The translations under genes were made by a program, and so were the position numbers. Under the pieces are notes generated by a model, which made no database searches, was not told the origin of the DNA, and saw nothing but the letters and a program-made list of their open reading frames with translations. Of a stretch of DNA of 64,000 nucleotides, positions 8,403 to 16,361 are shown piece after piece. Source of the DNA: SYIM01 sp039800325 (GTDB lineage Bacteria; Pseudomonadota; Gammaproteobacteria; Burkholderiales; Burkholderiaceae_E); the NCBI GenBank assembly GCA_039800325.1, contig JBDLQY010000186.1, positions 1 to 64,000 on the forward strand, written 5' to 3'. Each line of letters starts with the position of its first letter. The first letter of the stretch is position 1.

Positions 8403-9077
8403 ATGGCGCAGCTAATGCTTGTCAGACATGCGCAGGCCTCATTTGGCAGCGAACACTACGATCAACTGTCCCCGCTCGGGCGCCAGCAGGCGACATGGCT
8501 TGGCGAATATTTTTCCGCGCGTGGTCTGCGTTTTCGTCGGGTCGTGGCCGGTAGCCTGCAGCGCCAGCAGGAGACCGCACAGCTGATGCTTTCGGCCATG
8601 GGGCAGACCCAGGCCCCAGTGCAGACTCTTGTGGGTCTCAATGAATATCCCGCTGATGCGCTGTACACGAGCTATACCCAGGGACGCGACGCACTGGCAC
8701 ATCAGCGCGCGGATGCGCGCGACTATTGGAGAACGTTTCGTCAGGCCATGCTCGCGTGGGCCGGGGACGCGCTTGATGCCGTTCCCGAGCGCTGGAACGA
8801 CTTCGGTCAGCGTGTGCGCCAGGCGGTCGATCTGGCCTGTGGTGACGTCGGGCGTGACGACGTCGTGCTGGTGGTGAGCTCGGGTGGTGCTATTGGACGC
8901 CTGATCGCAGATACGGTTGGAGCGCCGGCGGCAACGGCCATAGAGTTCAATCTGCAATTTCGTAACACGGGGCTTTGCGAGCTGATCTCAGCATCGGCCG
9001 GGCTGCGTCTAATCAGCTACAACGCGATTCCGCATCTTGAGCGATCTGACCGCCGGCACGCCATCACCTTCGCCTGA
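8403..9077 (+). CDS. Histidine phosphatase (phosphoglycerate mutase-like) family protein
   Basis: A 224-residue cytoplasmic protein of the histidine phosphatase superfamily. The phosphate-accepting His is in the LMLVRHAQASFG block at about residue 9; the Arg and Glu partners lie in RRVVAGSLQRQQETAQLM, and the second His is expected in the late segment VVLVVSSGGAIGRLIADT, which has no obvious His-containing SHGG motif (SSGG instead). That last point leaves the catalytic set open to question. The ATG at 8403 has GGAG at 8394-8397. Substrate is unknown; the family includes SixA, CobC and broad phosphatases. Confidence 0.78.
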   Translation: MAQLMLVRHAQASFGSEHYDQLSPLGRQQATWLGEYFSARGLRFRRVVAGSLQRQQETAQLMLSAMGQTQAPVQTLVGLNEYPADALYTSYTQGRDALAHQRADARDYWRTFRQAMLAWAGDALDAVPERWNDFGQRVRQAVDLACGDVGRDDVVLVVSSGGAIGRLIADTVGAPAATAIEFNLQFRNTGLCELISASAGLRLISYNAIPHLERSDRRHAITFA

Positions 9078-9208
9078 CTGGGAAATACCCTGGGCATGGA
9101 TAATCGCGATTACATAATAAAAAGTACAGTCTGTTTGGGATTCATACCGCTTTTTAAGTTATTCAGGTTTCGATAGTCTTTTGACTTTCGCGTCTCAGGA
9201 GCTATTTT

Positions 9209-11371
9209 GTGGAACGCATCGAGAAATTTGGACTTCGAATTGCCCGTCCTTTGTTCGACCTGATCGAGCACGAAGCACTACCGGGAACCGGCGTGTCGCC
9301 GGAACCCTTCTGGAGGGGTCTTTCCGAACTGGTTCATGGCATGGGCCCGCGTAATCGGGCTTTGCTGGCGCGACGCGATGCCTTGCAGCAGGCTATCGAT
9401 CAATGGCACCAGACACGACGCGGGCAAGCGCATGACGCGGCGGCCTACAAGACGTTTCTGACGGAAATCGGCTATCTCCAGCCCGAGGTCGCTGACTTCA
9501 GCGTGCAGACCGTCAATGTTGATCCTGAAATCGCGCGTATTCCGGGGCCGCAGCTGGTTGTGCCCGTGATGAATGCTCGCTATGCCCTCAATGCCGCCAA
9601 CGCCCGCTGGGGTAGCCTCTACGATGCGCTCTACGGAACCGACGCCTTGGGCGATACGCCACGATCGGGCCCGTATGATGCTCAGCGCGGCGCCAGAGTC
9701 ATTGCATGGGCCAAACAGTTTCTGGACAGCATCGCACCGCTGTCTGGCGCCAGTCATAGTCAGGTGAGCGCTTATCGGATCGATGCCGGGCGTCTGGTAG
9801 CGCATACGCCTTCGGGCACGGTTGGGCTTGTCAATCCTGCTCAGTGGGTCGGCTACCGCGGTGATGCCGCCTCACCTTCAGCCATTCTGTTGGCCCATAA
9901 CCAGCTGCATGTCGAAATTCAGATTGACCGCAGCCACGCAATCGGTGCCACAGATCCGGCAGGGGTAGCCGACCTTCTGCTCGAATCGGCTATCACCACC
10001 ATCATGGACTGCGAAGACTCCGTCGCCGCGGTCGACGCCGAGGATAAGGCTCTGGCCTACCGCAACTGGCTGGGTCTGATGAAGACCGATCTGGCCGAAA
10101 CAGTGTCCAAGGGCGGCCGCAGCTTCGTGCGTCGCATGAATTCCGATCGTGATTATCTGGCGCCTGACGGCCGTGCTTTCAGCCTCAAGGGCCGTTCATT
10201 GATGCTGGTGCGAAATGTCGGGCACCTGATGACTAACCCGGCGGTGCTCGATCGAAACGGTCACGAGGCGTTTGAAGGTCTTCTCGACGCCATGTTTACC
10301 ACCTTGATCGCTCTGCATGATCTTCGTCGCAAGACGGGTTCGCGCAATTCAGTGACGGGTTCGGTCTACGTTGTGAAACCCAAAATGCATGGGCCTGAAG
10401 AGGTCGCCCTCGCCAATGACGTATTCAGTCATGTTGAGCGGGTACTCGGAATAGCGCCTTTCACCGTGAAGCTGGGCATCATGGACGAAGAGCGTCGCAC
10501 GACGGTTAACCTGAAAGCCTGTATTCATGCCGCGCGCCACCGCGTAGCGTTTATCAACACCGGTTTTCTTGACCGAACGGGTGATGAGATCCACACCTCC
10601 ATGCTCGCCGGCCCCATGGTTCGCAAGGGGGACATGAAGAAGCAGGCTTGGATTGCAGCCTACGAACTCTGGAACGTAGACACGGGTCTTGCCTGCGGTT
10701 TGGCGGGTAAGGCACAGATCGGTAAAGGTATGTGGGCCATGCCTGATCTCATGAAAGCGATGCTCGAGCAGAAGATTGCGCATCCGCAGGCAGGCGCGAA
10801 CTGCGCCTGGGTACCCAGCCCTACGGCCGCCACACTGCACGCCACGCATTATCACCAGGTGGATGTGCTGGCTCGACAAAGCGAGATTGCGCGGCAGGGT
10901 CGGCGTGCCACATTGGACCAGCTCCTGGCCATACCGGTGGCTGAGCAGGCCAACTGGTCTGCTGAAGAGATCAATGCCGAGCTTGAGAATAATGCGCAGG
11001 GCATTCTGGGTTACGTGGTTCGTTGGGTCGACCAGGGTGTTGGATGTTCTAAGGTGCCCGACATTCATGATGTGGGCCTGATGGAAGACCGCGCTACCTG
11101 CAGAATCTCGTCGCAGCATATCGCCAACTGGTTGCGTCACGGCGTTGTCACCGAGGCGCAGGTGATGGAGGTGATGAAACGTATGGCCGTCGTGGTCGAC
11201 CGGCAGAATTCAGGCGATGCCCTGTACCAGCCGATGGCGCCGCGATTTGACGGCAAGGCGTTTCAGGCGGCCTGCGACCTGGTGTTCAAGGGCACAGAGC
11301 AGCCCTCGGGCTACACCGAACCAGTGCTGCATGCCCGTCGACTGCAGCAGAAGGCCCTGAAAGCTGCCTGA
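9209..11371 (+). CDS. glcB: Malate synthase G
   Basis: Condenses glyoxylate with acetyl-CoA to malate, completing growth on glycolate or C2 compounds. The 720-residue length matches GlcB (723 in E. coli). Recognisable blocks include LLESAITTIMDCEDSVAAVDAEDK, GRSLMLVRNVGHLM, KPKMHGPEEVALANDVF, LGIMDEERRTTVNLKACI, and GMWAMPDLM. The GTG start at 9209 has AGGAG at 9197-9201. The preceding 131 bp is markedly A+T-richer than its surroundings, with runs such as ACATAATAAAAAG near 9113-9125, and probably holds the promoter, though I cannot place convincing -35/-10 boxes. It ends convergent with cphA, with 14 bp between stops. Confidence 0.95.
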   Translation: MERIEKFGLRIARPLFDLIEHEALPGTGVSPEPFWRGLSELVHGMGPRNRALLARRDALQQAIDQWHQTRRGQAHDAAAYKTFLTEIGYLQPEVADFSVQTVNVDPEIARIPGPQLVVPVMNARYALNAANARWGSLYDALYGTDALGDTPRSGPYDAQRGARVIAWAKQFLDSIAPLSGASHSQVSAYRIDAGRLVAHTPSGTVGLVNPAQWVGYRGDAASPSAILLAHNQLHVEIQIDRSHAIGATDPAGVADLLLESAITTIMDCEDSVAAVDAEDKALAYRNWLGLMKTDLAETVSKGGRSFVRRMNSDRDYLAPDGRAFSLKGRSLMLVRNVGHLMTNPAVLDRNGHEAFEGLLDAMFTTLIALHDLRRKTGSRNSVTGSVYVVKPKMHGPEEVALANDVFSHVERVLGIAPFTVKLGIMDEERRTTVNLKACIHAARHRVAFINTGFLDRTGDEIHTSMLAGPMVRKGDMKKQAWIAAYELWNVDTGLACGLAGKAQIGKGMWAMPDLMKAMLEQKIAHPQAGANCAWVPSPTAATLHATHYHQVDVLARQSEIARQGRRATLDQLLAIPVAEQANWSAEEINAELENNAQGILGYVVRWVDQGVGCSKVPDIHDVGLMEDRATCRISSQHIANWLRHGVVTEAQVMEVMKRMAVVVDRQNSGDALYQPMAPRFDGKAFQAACDLVFKGTEQPSGYTEPVLHARRLQQKALKAA

Positions 11372-11384
11372 CAAAGCTGCCTGA
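11360..11384. repeat. 12-bp direct repeat across the glcB stop codon
   Basis: AAAGCTGCCTGA occurs at 11360-11371 and again at 11373-11384, 1 nt apart. The first copy holds the glcB stop TGA. The second copy joins a small palindrome GCCTGAGTCAGGC (11379-11391) that reaches into the stop codon of the opposing cphA gene. Confidence 0.75.
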
Positions 11385-11385
11385 G

Positions 11386-13968
11386 TCAGGCGGCCTCGCG
11401 TCCGGCAATGCATTGCGAGAGGTGCGCAAGCGCCTCTTCAACCTGATCAATCAGAATCAGGCAGACATCGCCGGGCTCGAGTTTCTCAAGGGCGCGGTCT
11501 ATGGCCGTAAACTCGCCGCGGATTTCCTCAATCGAGCGGGTTCGGCGGGCATTGGCCAGACCCTGACGCAGTAGAGCGAGCACTTCGCCGTCAGCGCGCC
11601 CGCGCTGTGCGGCGTCCTGATACAGAATCACCTCATCAAAATAGTCGCCCACGATCGCGGCCTGTTCGATGATGTCTTTATCGCGTCGATCGCCGGCTGC
11701 GCTGATGACCATATGTCGACGCTTCGCTGGCATGGCTTCGATGGCGCGTGACAGTGCCAGGATAGCGTCTGGGTTATGGCCATAGTCGGCGATGACGGTT
11801 GCGCCGCGATAGGTAAACCGGTTGAATCGTCCTGGTACGGTGTTAGCGTCGCTGTCAAAGCTGGCGAGCCCCTGCTCGATGTGTTCCCAGCTCAGACCCA
11901 GAGCCCAGGCTGCTGCCACGGCTGCCATCACGTTCTCAACCTGAAAGGTGATGCGCCCGCCGTCTGTGATGGCGATGCGATTGAGAGCGATGCGGCGAAC
12001 CTCGTGAACGCCCTGCGCAGCAACAATATCTGTTTCGTTACAGTAAACCTGTCGAAGCCCACGAGCCCTCTGCCGGGCCATGACGGGCAGGCTAGGGTCG
12101 AGCGCAAAAAAGCTGACCTGTCCCGGACAGGAGTCCGCCATCATGGCCACGTGGGGGTCAGCAGCGTTGAGCACCGCCATGCCGTCTGGGGCGACATTGC
12201 TGACGACGACCTGTTTGACCTGCGCCAGGTCTTCGATGGTCTCGATGTGGTTCATGCCCAGGTGGTCGCCTTTGCCGATATTGGTGACGACTGCCACCGA
12301 GCATCGGTCAAAGCCCAGACCTTCACGCAAGATGCCGCCCCGTGCAGTTTCAAGTACTGCGGCGTCAACCTCAGGGTGCAGCAACACGTTGCGCGCACTG
12401 CGCGGACCCGCACAGTCGCCGCTATCGGTGCGGTGGCCATTGATCCAGATGCCGTCGGTATTGGTCATGCCGACCCGCAGACCGGTCACCGCGAACAGAT
12501 GGCTGATAAGTCGTACCGTGGTGGTCTTGCCGTTCGTGCCCGTGACGGCGACCACCGGAATACGTCCATTGTCATGGTCGCCGAACAGCATACGGACAAC
12601 AGCCGCACCGACGTCGCGACCCTTGCCGTACGATGGGCTGATATGCATACGAAGGCCCGGAGCGGCATTCACCTCGACGATTGCGCCGCCCTGGGCTTCA
12701 AGCGACTGATGCACCGATTCGCATACGACATCCACACCGGCGATATCCATGCCGATCATCTGCGCGGCTTCAATGGCGCGGGCGGCGAGATCAGGGTGTA
12801 CATCGTCAGTGACATCGGTGGCCGAGCCGCCAGTACTGAGATTGGCATTGTTGCGCAGAACAACGCGTGCCCCTTTGGGCGGAATCGAGTCGGGCTCAAA
12901 ACCCTGGACACGCAGGCGCGCGAAGGCTATTTCATCAAGACGAATTCGGGTGAGCGGCGTGGCATGGCCATCACCGCGGCGTGGGTCGCGATTGACTTCC
13001 TCGACCAGTTGCCGGATTGTGTGCACACCATCGCCGATGACATGCGGTGGATCGCGCCGGGCCGCTGCGATCAGCTTGTCGCCGACCACCAGTAGACGGT
13101 GGTCATGCCCAGGAATAAAACGTTCGACCATGATATTTGAGCTGAATTCCCGGGCCGCTTTGAAAGCGATCTCGAGATGGTCTCGGCTGACGATGTTGAC
13201 GGTGACCCCCTTGCCTTGATTACCGTCGCGCGGTTTAACCACCACGGGGCTTGCCAGGTCACGCATCGCCCGCCACGCGTCATCGGCATCGCGCACGATA
13301 TGCCCCTCGGGCACCGGAACGCCCGCTGCCGCCAGCAGGCGTTTGGTGAGGGCCTTGTCTTGCGCGATAGACTCGGCAATTGCACTGGTATTGTCGACCT
13401 CAGCAGCCTGAATGCGACGCTGATGGCTACCCCAGCCAAACTGCAGCAGACTGCCCTCGGTCAGCCGCCGGATGGGGATGCCTCGTGCTGCCGCGGCCGC
13501 TGCGATCGCTCCGGTGCTGGGGCCCATGCGAATATCTTCGTCGAGCGCTCGCAGACGCGCCAGGGCCTCTTCGAGATTAAAAGACGCGTGGGCTCTTGCA
13601 GCGGAGCACAGGGCTAGGGCCGTATCAAGTGCTAAACGGCCGACAGGCTCTTCGGTGTATTCGAAGACCACCTGAAAGAGGTCAGATTTGCCGGTGCTGC
13701 TGGTACGGCTGAAGGTGACCGGGCACCCCGCCTGGGCCTGCAGTCGCAGGGCTGCAAACTGCAGGGCCTGAGCGATGGGTACCGGGCCGCGATGACCAAT
13801 GGGACGGATGGCGCCAATCTGCGGGAAGCGTGCTCGCAGGCTGGCTTCGAAACCGGGTAGGTTGTCGATGGAGAGTTCGTCGGGCTCACACTGCACCATC
13901 GCTTCAATGGAAGTGTGACGACCCCACACATTGGGCCCGCGTAGGGCTCGGATTCGAGTAACTTGCAT
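11386..13968 (-). CDS. cphA: Cyanophycin synthetase (CphA1 type)
   Basis: Makes the storage polymer multi-L-arginyl-poly-L-aspartate in the cytoplasm by adding Asp and then Arg at the cost of ATP. The 860 residues show an N-terminal domain, an ATP-grasp domain around residues 200-450 (KPRDGNQGKGV at 245-255, GAIVEVNAAPGLRMH near 430), and a Mur-ligase-like domain with an intact P-loop GTNGKTTT at 477-484 (Lys481) and a full C-terminal part (ADYGHNPDAILAL, AGDRRDKD). Both adding sites therefore look functional. It follows cphA' by 53 bp on the same strand and is probably cotranscribed. No cyanophycinase or isoaspartyl dipeptidase is seen nearby. Confidence 0.94.
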   Translation of the reverse strand: MQVTRIRALRGPNVWGRHTSIEAMVQCEPDELSIDNLPGFEASLRARFPQIGAIRPIGHRGPVPIAQALQFAALRLQAQAGCPVTFSRTSSTGKSDLFQVVFEYTEEPVGRLALDTALALCSAARAHASFNLEEALARLRALDEDIRMGPSTGAIAAAAAARGIPIRRLTEGSLLQFGWGSHQRRIQAAEVDNTSAIAESIAQDKALTKRLLAAAGVPVPEGHIVRDADDAWRAMRDLASPVVVKPRDGNQGKGVTVNIVSRDHLEIAFKAAREFSSNIMVERFIPGHDHRLLVVGDKLIAAARRDPPHVIGDGVHTIRQLVEEVNRDPRRGDGHATPLTRIRLDEIAFARLRVQGFEPDSIPPKGARVVLRNNANLSTGGSATDVTDDVHPDLAARAIEAAQMIGMDIAGVDVVCESVHQSLEAQGGAIVEVNAAPGLRMHISPSYGKGRDVGAAVVRMLFGDHDNGRIPVVAVTGTNGKTTTVRLISHLFAVTGLRVGMTNTDGIWINGHRTDSGDCAGPRSARNVLLHPEVDAAVLETARGGILREGLGFDRCSVAVVTNIGKGDHLGMNHIETIEDLAQVKQVVVSNVAPDGMAVLNAADPHVAMMADSCPGQVSFFALDPSLPVMARQRARGLRQVYCNETDIVAAQGVHEVRRIALNRIAITDGGRITFQVENVMAAVAAAWALGLSWEHIEQGLASFDSDANTVPGRFNRFTYRGATVIADYGHNPDAILALSRAIEAMPAKRRHMVISAAGDRRDKDIIEQAAIVGDYFDEVILYQDAAQRGRADGEVLALLRQGLANARRTRSIEEIRGEFTAIDRALEKLEPGDVCLILIDQVEEALAHLSQCIAGREAA

Positions 13969-14021
13969 AAACGTCAGTTCCGGAACAGGCGCCTGGGCGA
14001 GGGGCGCGATTACGTGCGCTG

Positions 14022-16202
14022 TTATGAGACCGAGGTCGACTGGTGATGCGAAGGTTCTAGAGTTTCGAGACCCGCCTGGATCTGTACGACCTGCAGGCCG
14101 CTGGCCCAGGCTGCTGCGACCGAAGCGAGCAGACTGATCGTGCCATCGCCCGCTGGGTCTATCGAGGACAAATCGGCGCTGCCAGCCCGCAGGCGTGCTA
14201 TTTCGAGGGTACCGTGCATAAGGACGATGAAACCGCCTTGAAGCACGACCGCCCGGCCTTGGTCGCGCACATGGACTGCCAGCGGAGTAGCGTTTGGATC
14301 AGCGCTGAAGTAAATGATCTGGCCATCACACAGCTCGGCCATGGCTGCGACCTGCATGTCGGCGGCGTTCAGAACCGCGAAGCCATCGCGAAGAACCACG
14401 TCGACCTGGGTTCGAATGACCTTGAACAGAGCGTCATCGGTGTCAATGTGACGATCAGGTACCAGGCCGCTTTGATCGAGCTTGGTTACCACGCCCACGT
14501 GACATCGGTCATAAGCAAGACCCTCGTCGAGCAAGGTGCGGACCCCATTTTCGATGACGGCTGTCTGCAGGGTGCGATTGACGAGCAGACGCTGGCCGGC
14601 ACGCCAATTGGCGCTGTCTCGGTGGTCGATTCGGCGGGTACCCAGAAACAGCCCGTCACCGCAGGCCAGTCCGACATGCTGCCCGGACAGCTGCAGCAAA
14701 TGCGCGAGGATGCGGGCGGTGCCTGTAGTGGCACCAGTACCCGTCACGCCGATGACCGGGATACGACCGGTGTCATTGGTCGAGAACAGGTGTTTGATGA
14801 TGGCAGCACCAACCGGGGTGGGGGGAATACCCGGCGGGACGATATGGTAGCCAAGGCCTGGACCCGCATTGACCTCAACGATGGCGCCGCGCTGTTCGGT
14901 CAACGGCTTGGAGATGTCTTCAGCGACCAGGTCGACGCCCGCGATATCGAGTCCGACAATGCGAGCCGAGAGAATTGCGAGCCGTGCCGTTTCGGGGTGA
15001 ACGAGTGCTGTGCAATCAAAACACACGTTACCGTTGCGCTGAATGAGTACGCGTGTTCCGGCCGCTGGGGTTGAGTCGGGCTCATAGCCTTGCTGGGCCA
15101 GATCCTGTCGGGTCATGGAATCCATGGTCACCAGATTCAGGGGCGAGTCGCTGGCTGAGCTTCTGAGCGGATCAGTATTGAGCTGAGCATCAACCAGCTG
15201 GCGAATGCTAGAGATGCCGTCAGCCGTGACGTAGGCGGGTTCGCCGCGTGCGGCCGCTGCCAGTCGGTCGCCCACGACGAGCAGCCGATGCTCATTGCCA
15301 GGCACATAGCGTTCAACCATGACGCCGCTGCCTTCTTGAACCGCAACCCGCCATGCCGCTTCGACCTGCTGCTGTGTGCGCATGTCAATGAAGACGCCCC
15401 GGCCATGGTTGCCGTCATAAGGCTTAACGACCACTGGTAACCCGACCTCTTGGGCAGCCGCCCAGGCATCGGCAACGTCGCTGACCAGGCGGCCTTCGGG
15501 TACCGGAACGCCACAGCTGGATAGCAGTTGCTTGGTGAGGTCTTTATCGCGAGAGATGCCCTCGCCAATAGCGCTGGTGCGATCGGTCTCGGCCGTCCAG
15601 ATACGGCGTTGCCGACACCCATAACCGAGTTGCACCAGATTGCCCTCGTTGAGGCGAATGCAGGGAATACGCTGTTCTTCGGCGGCAGCCACGATAGCCG
15701 CTGTGCTGGGTCCCAGGCAGTGGTCCTCAACCAGACTGCGGATACGGGCCACTGCAGCGGCCACGTCGAAAGGCTTGTCGCCCATGGCGGCCAGCACAAG
15801 TTCTCGCGCCAGCTTAAAAGCCGTGAGCGTGACCTCTTCGTGCCACAGGCTGACCACAACCTTGTAGTGACCGCGTTTGGAAATCTCGCGGGCGCGCCCG
15901 AAACCGCCCTCAGGCATGCCACAGAGCTCCTGCAATTCGAGCGTGACATGCTCAAGAATGTGCCCGGGCCAGGTGCCTTCCTGAAGGCGGCGCAGAAAGC
16001 CGCCTGGTTCGTCATAGCTGCACCGATGCTGGGCCAGGGATGGCAGCCACTGGGTCAATCGCTCTGGAAAGCCCGAGATGAGGTTGGACGGGAAGTCTTC
16101 CAGCTCACCGATATCGATGAGTACTTCCATGGCCGGCTGGTAAGTCCACATGTTGGGGCCACGCAGATAGGTGACCGACAGAATCTCGATGTCTCGCTTC
16201 AT
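14022..16202 (-). CDS. cphA': Second cyanophycin synthetase-like protein (CphA'), degenerate Mur-ligase domain
   Basis: A 726-residue CphA homologue, 134 residues shorter than the neighbouring CphA. The ATP-grasp part is intact (KPYDGNHGRGV at 260-270, GAIVEVNAGPGLGYH near 439-453). The Mur-type P-loop is broken: where CphA has GTNGKTTT this protein has GTGATTGT (488-495), so the ATP-binding lysine is a threonine (T492). The C-terminal Mur subdomain is missing. Cyanobacterial CphA2 enzymes that lost one ATP site polymerise beta-Asp-Arg dipeptides; by analogy this protein may re-ligate dipeptides or assist CphA. It is the first gene of the cphA'-cphA pair and diverges from an ABC exporter gene. 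Only a weak ribosome binding site precedes the ATG at 16202. Confidence 0.9.
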   Translation of the reverse strand: MKRDIEILSVTYLRGPNMWTYQPAMEVLIDIGELEDFPSNLISGFPERLTQWLPSLAQHRCSYDEPGGFLRRLQEGTWPGHILEHVTLELQELCGMPEGGFGRAREISKRGHYKVVVSLWHEEVTLTAFKLARELVLAAMGDKPFDVAAAVARIRSLVEDHCLGPSTAAIVAAAEEQRIPCIRLNEGNLVQLGYGCRQRRIWTAETDRTSAIGEGISRDKDLTKQLLSSCGVPVPEGRLVSDVADAWAAAQEVGLPVVVKPYDGNHGRGVFIDMRTQQQVEAAWRVAVQEGSGVMVERYVPGNEHRLLVVGDRLAAAARGEPAYVTADGISSIRQLVDAQLNTDPLRSSASDSPLNLVTMDSMTRQDLAQQGYEPDSTPAAGTRVLIQRNGNVCFDCTALVHPETARLAILSARIVGLDIAGVDLVAEDISKPLTEQRGAIVEVNAGPGLGYHIVPPGIPPTPVGAAIIKHLFSTNDTGRIPVIGVTGTGATTGTARILAHLLQLSGQHVGLACGDGLFLGTRRIDHRDSANWRAGQRLLVNRTLQTAVIENGVRTLLDEGLAYDRCHVGVVTKLDQSGLVPDRHIDTDDALFKVIRTQVDVVLRDGFAVLNAADMQVAAMAELCDGQIIYFSADPNATPLAVHVRDQGRAVVLQGGFIVLMHGTLEIARLRAGSADLSSIDPAGDGTISLLASVAAAWASGLQVVQIQAGLETLEPSHHQSTSVS

Positions 16203-16361
16203 CGGGTGATTGACTGGTAGAAGGCGGTGTGCGTGACGCGCAGCAAAGCGGTGATGGCTGCTGAATGTGCGGCGGTCAAATTTGGATTGTTTGATAGGCG
16301 TTAGAGTAGCGGCTTAGGCGATACTACGCTTTTAAGCGCTTCAACCCAAACGCTCGCTTCC
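16203..16361. promoter_or_regulatory. Divergent intergenic region between cphA' and the ABC exporter gene
   Basis: This 159-bp gap separates the starts of two divergent transcription units and must hold both promoters if they are expressed as units. It contains an A+T-rich core around 16275-16300. I find no convincing consensus -35/-10 pair or clear operator, so only the position is supported. Confidence 0.4.

Noticed and set aside
11776..13095. A 439-codon plus-strand open frame opposite cphA
   Set aside because: It is antisense to a well-conserved cyanophycin synthetase, its translation has no recognisable domain, and long antisense frames are expected in GC-rich coding DNA.
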